The translations under genes and the position numbers were made by a program. Shown in pieces: positions 14,652-21,038 of a DNA stretch of 21,038 nucleotides (positions are counted from its first letter, which is position 1; the number at the start of each line of letters is the position of its first letter). The DNA is taken from the NCBI GenBank assembly GCA_902495085.1, contig CABUWA010000016.1:1-21038 (forward strand), written 5' to 3'. Below the pieces are notes generated by a model. It made no database searches and was not told the DNA's origin. It saw only the letters and a list, made by a program, of their open reading frames with translations. This stretch comes from an uncultured Collinsella sp. (GTDB lineage: Bacteria; Actinomycetota; Coriobacteriia; Coriobacteriales; Coriobacteriaceae).

Positions 14652-14682
14652 AATGGCCGGCTCAATGAGTCGGCCATTTTTG
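14652..14682 (+). terminator. Intrinsic terminator / attenuator between rpmF and plsX
   Basis: ATGGCCG (14653-14659) pairs with CGGCCAT (14671-14677). A G-T wobble and CTC/GAG extend the stem to a three-base loop AAT (14664-14666), giving 11 pairs followed by TTTTTG. It ends only 16 bp before the plsX start at 14699, so plsX either depends on readthrough or on a promoter not recognised. Confidence 0.85.
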
Positions 14683-14698
14683 TATAAGGAGTATGTAT

Positions 14699-15718
14699 AT
14701 GAGTAACGTTCGCGTTTGTGTAGACGTTGTGGGTGGAGACGAGAAGCCCCAGGTTGTCCTCGACGGTATCGAGGCGGCGCTTGCGGCGGATCCCGATATC
14801 GAGGTCTTGGCAGTCGGTCCCGCAGAGATCGTGAACCCCTTTGCCGCGGCTCACGCTCGCGTTGAGGCTTTGGAGGCACCCGATGTCATCGCCATGGATG
14901 ACGATCCCATTCGAGCCGTGATGACCAAGCGCAAGTCCTCGATCGTACTTGCCTGCCGCGCTATCAAGAAGGGTAACGCGGACGCGTTCTTCTCCGCCGG
15001 CTCCACCGGCGCCATGACCGCTGCCGCTACCGCCTACGTGACGCCATTTAGGTATCAGGCCGAGGGCAAGAAGCAGCCGGTGCGTCCGTGCCTCACCAAT
15101 GCACTGCCCAACCGCGCCGGTGGCCTGACGGTCCTGTGCGACATGGGCGCCAACCCCGATGTCGAGGTCGACGACATGGTGCGTTTTGCCCAGATGGGTA
15201 GCGCCTATGCGCGCGTCGTCTTGGGCATTGAGCAACCCCGCGTCGGTCTGCTCGGCAACGGCACCGAGGATGAGAAGGGCTCCAACTTTACCAAGGCGTG
15301 CTTCCCTGCCATGAAGGCCGCCGTTCCCGGCTTTGTGGGCAACTGCGAGGGTACCGACCTGACCTCGGGTAACTTTGACGTCGTCGTTGCCGATGGCATG
15401 TCGGGCAACATCGCGCTCAAGGCAACCGAGGGCGCCGCTAAGTTTTTGCTGCAAGAGCTCAAGGGTGCCTTTATGGCGTCGCTCGGCACCAAGATCGCCG
15501 CGCTGCTCATCAAAAAGCAGATGCGCGAGATTAAGGCAAAGCTCTCGGGCGATGCTAAGGGCGGCGCCATTCTGCTGGGCCTGCGTGGCGTGGTCCTGAT
15601 CGGCCACGGTGCCACCTCGGTCGAGGCCGTAAAAAACGGTACGCTTGCCGCGGCGGAGGCCGTGCGCGCCGGGCTGGTCGAGAACGTTGCCAACTCTATG
15701 GACGGCATCGTTTTGTAG
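14699..15718 (+). CDS. plsX: Phosphate acyltransferase PlsX
   Basis: PlsX turns acyl-ACP and phosphate into acyl-phosphate, the donor for PlsY, and is a peripheral membrane enzyme. The product (339 aa from this start) has V-D-V-V-G-G-D14-E-K-P at the N-terminus, A-F-F-S-A-G-S-T-G-A-M near 102, C-D-M-G-A-N-P-D, G-L-L-G-N-G-T-E-D-E-K-G-S, and A-D-G-M-S-G-N-I-A-L-K-A-T-E-G. Two in-frame ATGs compete. AAGGAG at 14686-14691 is 1 nt from ATG 14693 and 7 nt from ATG 14699, so the second is chosen. The gene follows rpmF but is separated from it by a terminator hairpin. The usual Firmicute fabD and fabG between plsX and acpP are absent. Confidence 0.95.
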   Translation: MSNVRVCVDVVGGDEKPQVVLDGIEAALAADPDIEVLAVGPAEIVNPFAAAHARVEALEAPDVIAMDDDPIRAVMTKRKSSIVLACRAIKKGNADAFFSAGSTGAMTAAATAYVTPFRYQAEGKKQPVRPCLTNALPNRAGGLTVLCDMGANPDVEVDDMVRFAQMGSAYARVVLGIEQPRVGLLGNGTEDEKGSNFTKACFPAMKAAVPGFVGNCEGTDLTSGNFDVVVADGMSGNIALKATEGAAKFLLQELKGAFMASLGTKIAALLIKKQMREIKAKLSGDAKGGAILLGLRGVVLIGHGATSVEAVKNGTLAAAEAVRAGLVENVANSMDGIVL

Positions 15719-15742
15719 GAGCGAGTTAGGGCGCTGTTATGT

Positions 15743-15841
15743 GCTTCGCGGCCTTCGTCGTGGGGTAGAATCAAAACCGTGTCTGGCGTTGCGCTTGCGG
15801 CGTCAGCGCGTTGATGTTCACGCAATACGAGAGGAAGCGCT
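15743..15841 (+). promoter_or_regulatory. plsX-acpP intergenic region with probable acpP promoter
   Basis: The 123-bp gap holds no ORF and no clear terminator. TGGGG before TAGAAT (15766-15771) is the best -10, with only a weak -35 (around 15743-15748). The putative leader of about 65 nt contains a loosely paired G/C-rich stretch (TGGCGT at 15783 against GCGTCA near 15800). The ribosome site AGAGGAAG is just before the acpP start. Confidence 0.42.
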
Positions 15842-16084
15842 ATGGACCGCTCCGAAATCTTCGATAAGATCGCCGAAGTCGCCGCTGACGTTCTGGGCGT
15901 CGATGTCGCCGACATTAGCGACGAGACTACCTTTGACGATCTCGATGCCGATTCGCTCGAGCGCCTGCAGCTGGTGACGGCCATTGAGGACGAGTTCGAC
16001 CTCGAAATCGATGACGAGACCCTGCTGTCGCTCAACTCTGTCGCCGACGCCGTCGACGCTATTGAAAACGCCAAGGAGGCCTAA
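15842..16084 (+). CDS. acpP: Acyl carrier protein
   Basis: The 80-aa acidic protein is a classic ACP: four-helix pattern and the phosphopantetheine attachment site D-A-D-S38-L-E-R-L-Q-L-V, with Ser38 modified using CoA. It carries growing acyl chains for FAS II and gives acyl groups to PlsX. The ATG at 15842 has an AGAGGAAG ribosome site a few nt upstream and, probably, its own promoter, which fits its usual high expression. rnc begins 3 bp after the stop, an old and common acpP-rnc arrangement. The body of the motif (S-L-E-R-L) differs slightly from the E. coli S-L-D-T-V form but is within family range. Confidence 0.96.
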   Translation: MDRSEIFDKIAEVAADVLGVDVADISDETTFDDLDADSLERLQLVTAIEDEFDLEIDDETLLSLNSVADAVDAIENAKEA

Positions 16085-16087
16085 GTC

Positions 16088-16813
16088 TTGGCTTTATCTG
16101 AACGACTCGCGCGCGCCCAGGAAATCCTGGGCCACGAGTTCAATAACAAGGTGCTGCTGCGCGCGGCGCTCACGCACCCCTCTGCCGTGGAAGGTCAGCC
16201 CGTCTCGGCGAGCTATGAGCGCCTTGAGTTTTTGGGCGATTCCATTTTGGGCGCCGTGGTTGCCCGCTCGCTCTTTGAGTCCTATCCCGAGTTTGACGAG
16301 GGCAAGCTTACGCGCCTGAAGGTGTCGCTCGTCTCGGGTGCCACGCTGTCCGAGGTCTCCCATGAGCTGGGCATCGACGACATCATCATTTTTGGTGCCT
16401 CCGAGACCGGCACGGGCGCGCGCGGCCTGCATTCGGCGCTCGAGAACGTTTACGAGTCGCTCGTGGGCGCGCTGTATCTGGATGCCGGCTGGGACATTGC
16501 GGCGGACTTTATCCACCGTACGCTTAAGCCGCACCTTGCCTCCGAACGTGCCGAGCATCCTGCGAACCCCAAGTCGTTTTTGCAGGAGTGCGTGCAGGCC
16601 GACGGCCACGAGCCTCCGGCGTACAAGCTCGTTGGCTCTGAGGGCCCGGCACACGCACCGACCTTTACCGCCGTGGTGCTTATTGACGGTATCCGCCAGG
16701 GCCGCGGCTCCGGTTCCTCCAAGAAGGAGGCCGAGGGAGCTGCCGCGCTTGAGGCACTCGACCGCATGGGTTACACCACCAACGGCGTGATTCTGAACAA
16801 GAAGCCTGTTTAA
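16088..16813 (+). CDS. rnc: Ribonuclease III
   Basis: RNase III cuts double-stranded RNA, including 16S/23S precursors. The 241-aa protein has an N-terminal nuclease domain with E44-R-L-E47-F-L-G-D51-S-I-L, E71, and E119-N120-V-Y-E123-S-L-V-G-A-L-Y-L-D, then a C-terminal dsRNA-binding domain (about 158-228, N-P-K-S-F-L-Q-E to K-K-E-A-E-G-A-A-A). Against E. coli RNase III the nuclease domain aligns without gaps at offset +6, so E38, E41, D45, E65 and E117 are all kept, but D114 is Asn120. That Asp is a Mg2+ ligand in the family; see findings. The start is TTG at 16088, supported by AAGGAGG at 16073-16079 with 8-nt spacing, inside the acpP end. smc follows after 10 bp. Confidence 0.95.
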   Translation: MALSERLARAQEILGHEFNNKVLLRAALTHPSAVEGQPVSASYERLEFLGDSILGAVVARSLFESYPEFDEGKLTRLKVSLVSGATLSEVSHELGIDDIIIFGASETGTGARGLHSALENVYESLVGALYLDAGWDIAADFIHRTLKPHLASERAEHPANPKSFLQECVQADGHEPPAYKLVGSEGPAHAPTFTAVVLIDGIRQGRGSGSSKKEAEGAAALEALDRMGYTTNGVILNKKPV

Positions 16814-16823
16814 GCGAGGAACC

Positions 16824-19800
16824 GTGTATCTCAAGTCCCTCACGCTCAAGGGGTTCAAGTCGTTTGCCGACCGCGCCCATATGACGTTTGAGCCGGGCCT
16901 GACCGTCATCGTCGGTCCCAACGGCTCGGGAAAATCGAACATCTCCGACTCGATTCTGTGGGTCCTGGGCGAGCAGAGCGCCAAGCAGCTGCGTGGCCAG
17001 GCCATGGAAGACGTTATCTTCTCGGGCTCGTCGGCGCGCAAGCCGGTGGGTGTGGCCGAGGTCACGCTGGTACTCGACAACTCGGACCATATGCTGCCTG
17101 TCGACTTTGACGAGGTGGCTATCACCCGCCGCATGTATCGCTCGGGCGAGAGTGAGTACCTCATCAACTCGAGCCCGTGCCGCCTGATGGACATCCAGGA
17201 CATCCTGCACGACTCGGGACTGGGCAAGGATACGCATTCCATCATCAGCCAGGGCAAGCTCGATGCCATTTTGCAGAGCCGCCCCGAGGAGCGCCGTGCC
17301 CTCATTGAGGAGGCCGCCGGCATCTCCAAGCACAAGCGTCGCAAGGAGCGTGCGCTCAAAAAGATTAAGTCGATGGACGAGCACCTGACCCGTGCCCGCG
17401 ATATCAACAAGGAAATTGCCCGTCAGCTGCGACCGCTGGAGCGTCAGGTCGATCGCGCGCGCAAGTACAAAGAACTGTCCTCGCGCGCGAACGAGCTTAC
17501 GCAGATGCTGGCCGTCGATGAGCTCCGTTCGCTGCAATTGCAGTGGAACGACCTGGAGAGCCGCTCTAAGGAGGGCGCCGCCGAGCTGGAGCTCGCGCAG
17601 TACCGCCTGGGTGAGAAAGAGCGCGAGCTCGAGAAGCTCCAGGTCATGCTCGAGGAAAAGGGCCTGTTTGTGGGCGACTTGGGCGAGCAACGCCGCCATA
17701 TGCAAGATGTGGTCGGTCGCATTAACTCCGACATGCGCCTGCTCGAGGAAAAGGGCCACAACATGGTGTCGCGCCTGTCCGACATGCGCGGCCAGATCTC
17801 GGGATCCGAGCATCAGCGCCGTCGCGTGGTCGAGGAGCTCGAGGACGCTCGCGGCCAGCTCGAGGAAGTGACCGGCGCGCATATGCAGGGCCAGGAGGAC
17901 GTTGATGCCGCCGGTCCTGCCGCCGCCGAGCTTCACGAGCGTCGCGTGGCGCTTGATGCGCAGATTTCGCAGCTCATGCGCGAGCAGCGCGATGTGCAGC
18001 GCGTTGCCGATAATGCTGCTCTCGAGCTCGCCAAGGTGAAGGACTCGCTTTCCAATGCCGAGGTCGAGGACAACATGTATGCCTCGCGCCTGGAGCAGAT
18101 CGATGAGCAGCTCGAGGAGGTCACGGCATCGCTTGAGAGCCGCCGCAACCGTGCTGAGGAGCTTGAGAGCGCCCTTGAGGCGGCCCGTCAGGCCCAGAGC
18201 GATGCGCGCGAGGCCACCGAGACGGCGCGCGCTGCCCTCAAGGAGCTGCGTGCCCGCGAGGGCGAGGCGCGCAACAAGCTGTCCGAGGTGCGCTCGGAGC
18301 TCGCGAGCCAAAAGAAGCTCGATGCTCGCATGGCCGACAGCTCGCCGCTCGTAAGCCGTCTGGTGGGCGCGCTGGGCGATGATGTTTCGGGCCGTCTGGG
18401 CGATGTGCTTGAGGCACCGCGTGAGCTTGAAGGCCTGGTTGAGCAGCTGCTCGCCGGCGATATCGATGCTCTGTTGTTCGATAACGCCGCCGCACTTGAG
18501 CGCGCCGGTCGCGCTGCCCTGGACCAGAAGAAGGCCTCGGGCGAGGCGCTGCTGGTGGCGCGCAGCGTGAGCGGCTCTGCGGCCGCCGAGGGTGCCGCCG
18601 GTACCCGTCTGGTTGATCGCCTGTCCGTGCGCGCCGGTTATGGTCCGATTGTCGAGGCGCTGCTCGGCGGCTATTACGTGGTCGATGACTTGGCCGCCGC
18701 GCTGGCTGCGCCTGTCGTTGACGGCGTGACCTATGTGACTCCCGATGGCGCACGCGTTACCTGCGGCGGCCTGGTTCGCGTGGGACTTGATGCCGGCGAG
18801 GCTTCGGGTGCTCTGGAGCGTAAGCGTCGTATCCGCGAGCTGGAAGGCCTGGAGCCCGATCTTGCTGCCGTGTTTGAGCATGTTTCTGATCAGGTCGTCG
18901 AGGCCAACGCTGCCGTTGAGGAGGCCCGTGCTGCCGAGGGCGATGCTGCCGGCGAGATCGCCCGCCTTGAGGGCGAGCGTCGCTCTCTGCTGTCCGAGAT
19001 CGGCCGCCTGGAGCAGAGCGCCAACAATGCCGAGGTCGAGCGCGTGCGCATTTCCAAGCGCCGCGAGCAGGCTGCCGAGGCCGTTCGTGCCGCACGTCCG
19101 CGCGTGGACGAGCTCACTCGTTCGCGTGACGAGTCCCGTGCGCAGGCGAGCGACTTAGGCTTGCAGATTGCCGAGGCCAACGACGAGCTCGATCGCGTGC
19201 GCCGTGACGATTCCGAGGCCGCCGGCAAGCTCGCCGACGCTAAGGTGCGCCTGGCTCAGACGAGTGAGCGCCTGCGTTCGCTGAAGGGCCGCGTGCCCGA
19301 TCTTGAGCATCGCCTGGAGGGTATCGACCGTCGTATCCGCGGGACGCGTCAGGCCTCGCGCTCGCTCGAGCTGCTGCGTCTTCGCGTCGATCCCATGCAC
19401 GAGCGCTATTCTGCCCTGTTGGAGCGCGCCTCGGACTGGGCTGCGCGCCTGCGCGATCAGGCAACGCTTGAGGAGGCGGACTCGGCTTCGCTAAAGAAGA
19501 CCATCGAGGACGCCAAGACCGAGGTCGCCCGCGCCAAAGAGAGGGTCGATGTTGCCACCACGACGCAAAACGAGTTCAAGGTCGCACGCGGCAAGCTCGA
19601 GGTGCAGGTCGAGGCTGCCATCAAGGCCATCACCGCTGACGGTACCACGGTGCTCGAGGAAGCGCTCATGCTGCCGGCGCCCACCGACCGCGACGCCGCC
19701 GAGCGCGAGCTCAACCAACTCGTGCGCCAAATCAACAATCTGGGCCCCGTGAACCAGGTTGCCATGGAGGAGTACGAGCAGCTCAAGCGCCGCGCCGATT

Positions 19801-20372
19801 ACATCGAGGAGCAACTGGCCGATCTGGAGAGCGCGCGCAAGGCGCTCACCAAGATCACCGTGGCGATTGACCGCAAGATGCGCAAGGCCTTCCTGGTGAC
19901 CTTTGAGAAGGTCGATGCGAACTTCCGCGAGATCTTCGCAATGCTGTTCCCGGGTGGCCAGGCGCATCTGGAGATGACCGACCCCGAGCATCCGGCCGAG
20001 ACGGGTATTGAGGTCGTGGCGCAGCCGCGCGGCAAGCGCATCACCAAGATGATGCTCATGTCGGGTGGCGAGAAGAGCCTGACGGCGCTTGCGCTGCTCT
20101 TTGCCGTATACCGTACGCGCACGGTGCCGTTCTATGTGCTGGATGAGGTCGAGGCGGCGCTCGACGACGCCAACCTGTCCAAGCTCATCGGCGCCCTCGA
20201 TGTGCTGCGTTCCGATACGCAGCTCTTGGTAATCTCGCATCAGCGCCGTACTATGGAGGATGCTGACGTTCTCTACGGCGTCTCGATGCAAGCCGACGGC
20301 GTCAGTCGCGTCGTCTCGCAAAAACTCGATCGCGAAACCGGAAAGGTCGTGAATGCATATGGGATTCTTTGA
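16824..20372 (+). CDS. smc: Chromosome segregation ATPase SMC
   Basis: This 1182-aa protein is a full-length bacterial SMC, the ATPase of the condensin that compacts and segregates chromosomes with ScpA and ScpB (not in the window). The head halves are at each end: Walker A G31-P-N-G-S-G-K37-S at the N-terminus; signature S1080-G-G-E-K-S-L-T-A-L and Walker B F-Y-V-L-D1107-E1108-V-E-A-A-L-D at the C-terminus. Long coiled coils (about 165-500 and 680-1010) flank a hinge around 508-670, recognisable from L-V-S-R-L-V-G-A-L-G and the G-Y-G-P-I-V-E-A-L-L-G-G-Y block. The GTG start at 16824 has GAGGA just upstream and gives the canonical M-Y-L-K-S-L-T-L-K-G-F-K-S-F-A beginning. It overlaps ftsY by 14 bp. 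Confidence 0.97.
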   Translation: MYLKSLTLKGFKSFADRAHMTFEPGLTVIVGPNGSGKSNISDSILWVLGEQSAKQLRGQAMEDVIFSGSSARKPVGVAEVTLVLDNSDHMLPVDFDEVAITRRMYRSGESEYLINSSPCRLMDIQDILHDSGLGKDTHSIISQGKLDAILQSRPEERRALIEEAAGISKHKRRKERALKKIKSMDEHLTRARDINKEIARQLRPLERQVDRARKYKELSSRANELTQMLAVDELRSLQLQWNDLESRSKEGAAELELAQYRLGEKERELEKLQVMLEEKGLFVGDLGEQRRHMQDVVGRINSDMRLLEEKGHNMVSRLSDMRGQISGSEHQRRRVVEELEDARGQLEEVTGAHMQGQEDVDAAGPAAAELHERRVALDAQISQLMREQRDVQRVADNAALELAKVKDSLSNAEVEDNMYASRLEQIDEQLEEVTASLESRRNRAEELESALEAARQAQSDAREATETARAALKELRAREGEARNKLSEVRSELASQKKLDARMADSSPLVSRLVGALGDDVSGRLGDVLEAPRELEGLVEQLLAGDIDALLFDNAAALERAGRAALDQKKASGEALLVARSVSGSAAAEGAAGTRLVDRLSVRAGYGPIVEALLGGYYVVDDLAAALAAPVVDGVTYVTPDGARVTCGGLVRVGLDAGEASGALERKRRIRELEGLEPDLAAVFEHVSDQVVEANAAVEEARAAEGDAAGEIARLEGERRSLLSEIGRLEQSANNAEVERVRISKRREQAAEAVRAARPRVDELTRSRDESRAQASDLGLQIAEANDELDRVRRDDSEAAGKLADAKVRLAQTSERLRSLKGRVPDLEHRLEGIDRRIRGTRQASRSLELLRLRVDPMHERYSALLERASDWAARLRDQATLEEADSASLKKTIEDAKTEVARAKERVDVATTTQNEFKVARGKLEVQVEAAIKAITADGTTVLEEALMLPAPTDRDAAERELNQLVRQINNLGPVNQVAMEEYEQLKRRADYIEEQLADLESARKALTKITVAIDRKMRKAFLVTFEKVDANFREIFAMLFPGGQAHLEMTDPEHPAETGIEVVAQPRGKRITKMMLMSGGEKSLTALALLFAVYRTRTVPFYVLDEVEAALDDANLSKLIGALDVLRSDTQLLVISHQRRTMEDADVLYGVSMQADGVSRVVSQKLDRETGKVVNAYGIL

Positions 20373-21038
20373 CGCACTTTCGCGCGGACTTGAGCGCAGT
20401 CGCGAGGCCCTTAACGAGGTCTTCTACTTTGGCGGTGAGGTCGACGAGGATTTTTGGGAGGACCTTGAGGACACCCTCGTTATGGGTGACATGGGTGCCG
20501 AGGTCGCCATTCAAGTCTCCGATGACCTGCGTGATGCCGCTGCCAAGAAGAACCTCAAGACCGCCCCGCAGCTCCGTCGTGCCCTGGCTGAGCAGCTTGA
20601 ACAGCACTTTGTGCCCATCGAGCGCGACCCGTTCGCCGATACGCCGAGCTGCGTGCTGTTTGTGGGCATTAACGGCGCCGGCAAGACCACGACGGTCGGC
20701 AAGATTGCGAGCGCCATGGCCGCCCGCGGCAAGAACGTGGTGATCGGTTCGGCTGACACCTTCCGCGCCGCCGCCATCGAGCAGCTCGATGTATGGGGCC
20801 AGCGCGCCGGCGTACCGGTTATCAAGCGTGACCGCGGCTCCGATCCGGCGAGCGTGTGCTATGACGTGCTCGACGAGGCCGATAAGCGCGGCAGCGACCT
20901 GGTGCTCATCGATACCGCCGGCCGTCTGCACACGAGCCCCGAACTCATGCGCGAGCTCGCCAAGGTGGTCAATGTGACCCGTAAGCGCGCCGCCAATATG
21001 GCCGCCGGTCCCATGCCGGTCTCGGTCGTGCTTGTGAT
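20359..21038 (+). CDS. ftsY: Signal recognition particle receptor FtsY (partial, 3' end beyond window)
   Basis: The frame is open from ATG 20359 to the window end (226 codons). FtsY is the SRP receptor GTPase that docks ribosomes at the membrane. It starts M-G-F-F-D-A-L-S-R-G-L-E-R-S-R-E-A-L, and D-E-D-F-W-E-D-L-E-D-T-L at 29-40 opens the N domain. The G domain has G103-I-N-G-A-G-K109-T-T-T (G1), S-A-D133-T-F-R-A-A-A-I-E-Q-L (G2) and D185-T-A-G-R189 (G3). The acidic A domain is almost absent: only about 28 residues precede the N domain, and an amphipathic start may serve membrane binding. The start lies 14 bp inside smc, so translation is probably coupled, and the smc-ftsY order is standard. 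Confidence 0.95.
   Translation, partial: MGFFDALSRGLERSREALNEVFYFGGEVDEDFWEDLEDTLVMGDMGAEVAIQVSDDLRDAAAKKNLKTAPQLRRALAEQLEQHFVPIERDPFADTPSCVLFVGINGAGKTTTVGKIASAMAARGKNVVIGSADTFRAAAIEQLDVWGQRAGVPVIKRDRGSDPASVCYDVLDEADKRGSDLVLIDTAGRLHTSPELMRELAKVVNVTRKRAANMAAGPMPVSVVLV

Noticed and set aside
14683..14688. TATAAG as a -10 box for plsX.
   Set aside because: Transcription would begin at about the start codon, and the box overlaps the ribosome binding site and terminator tail; no -35 fits.
14693..14698. Earlier PlsX start at ATG 14693.
   Set aside because: It would leave only 1 nt between AAGGAG and the start codon; ATG 14699 has 7 nt.
1..21038. Mobile, phage, toxin-antitoxin or defence system.
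   Set aside because: All genes are recognised housekeeping families in conserved order; no integrase, transposase, toxin or restriction motif was seen on either strand.

Overview
The window is GC-rich bacterial chromosome of ordinary housekeeping type. Every protein gene lies on the plus strand, and the genes are packed with 1-14 bp overlaps. The mix of gene orders points to Actinomycetota. A DivIVA-like coiled-coil gene between coaD and the DUF177/yceD gene resembles mycobacterial SepIVA (Rv2927c, next to Rv2926c and rnc). The Asp23-fakA-recG and plsX-acpP-rnc-smc-ftsY order is also shared with Firmicutes. My best guess is class Coriobacteriia, probably Collinsella or a close relative; this is inference from gene content and protein style, not from a search.

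Layout. (1) 1-5838 is one tightly overlapping translation, nucleotide and replication run: the infB 3' end, rbfA, an NrnA-type DHH phosphoesterase, truB, ribF and dnaG. (2) 5839-7341 holds rpoD with its own upstream region and a strong terminator. (3) 7342-7725 is a short non-coding island: a 56-nt near-perfect hairpin with an extra half copy, then a good promoter driving two identical tRNA-Asn(GTT) genes and a terminator. (4) 7726-13247 holds an Asp23-family gene, fakA (DAK2 fatty-acid kinase), recG, rsmD and coaD. (5) 13248-14367 holds the SepIVA-like gene and yceD. (6) 14368-15718 holds rpmF (59 aa), an intervening terminator hairpin, and plsX. (7) 15719-21038 holds acpP, rnc, smc and the 5' part of ftsY, which runs off the window.

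The genes join ribosome assembly and translation (IF-2, RbfA, TruB, RsmD, YceD, L32, RNase III) with lipid precursor supply (FakA, PlsX, ACP, CoaD making CoA for the ACP arm), chromosome work (DnaG, RecG, SMC), membrane targeting (FtsY) and probably division or envelope organisation (SepIVA-like, Asp23).

I see no mobile operon, phage, CRISPR array or defence system, and I do not claim a new system. The observations most worth checking are the palindromic element upstream of the tRNA genes; an RNase III whose conserved catalytic Asp (E. coli D114) reads as Asn120; the terminator and palindrome separating rpmF from plsX; a palindrome inside the spacer of the SepIVA-like gene's promoter; and the structured spacer between the twin tRNAs.
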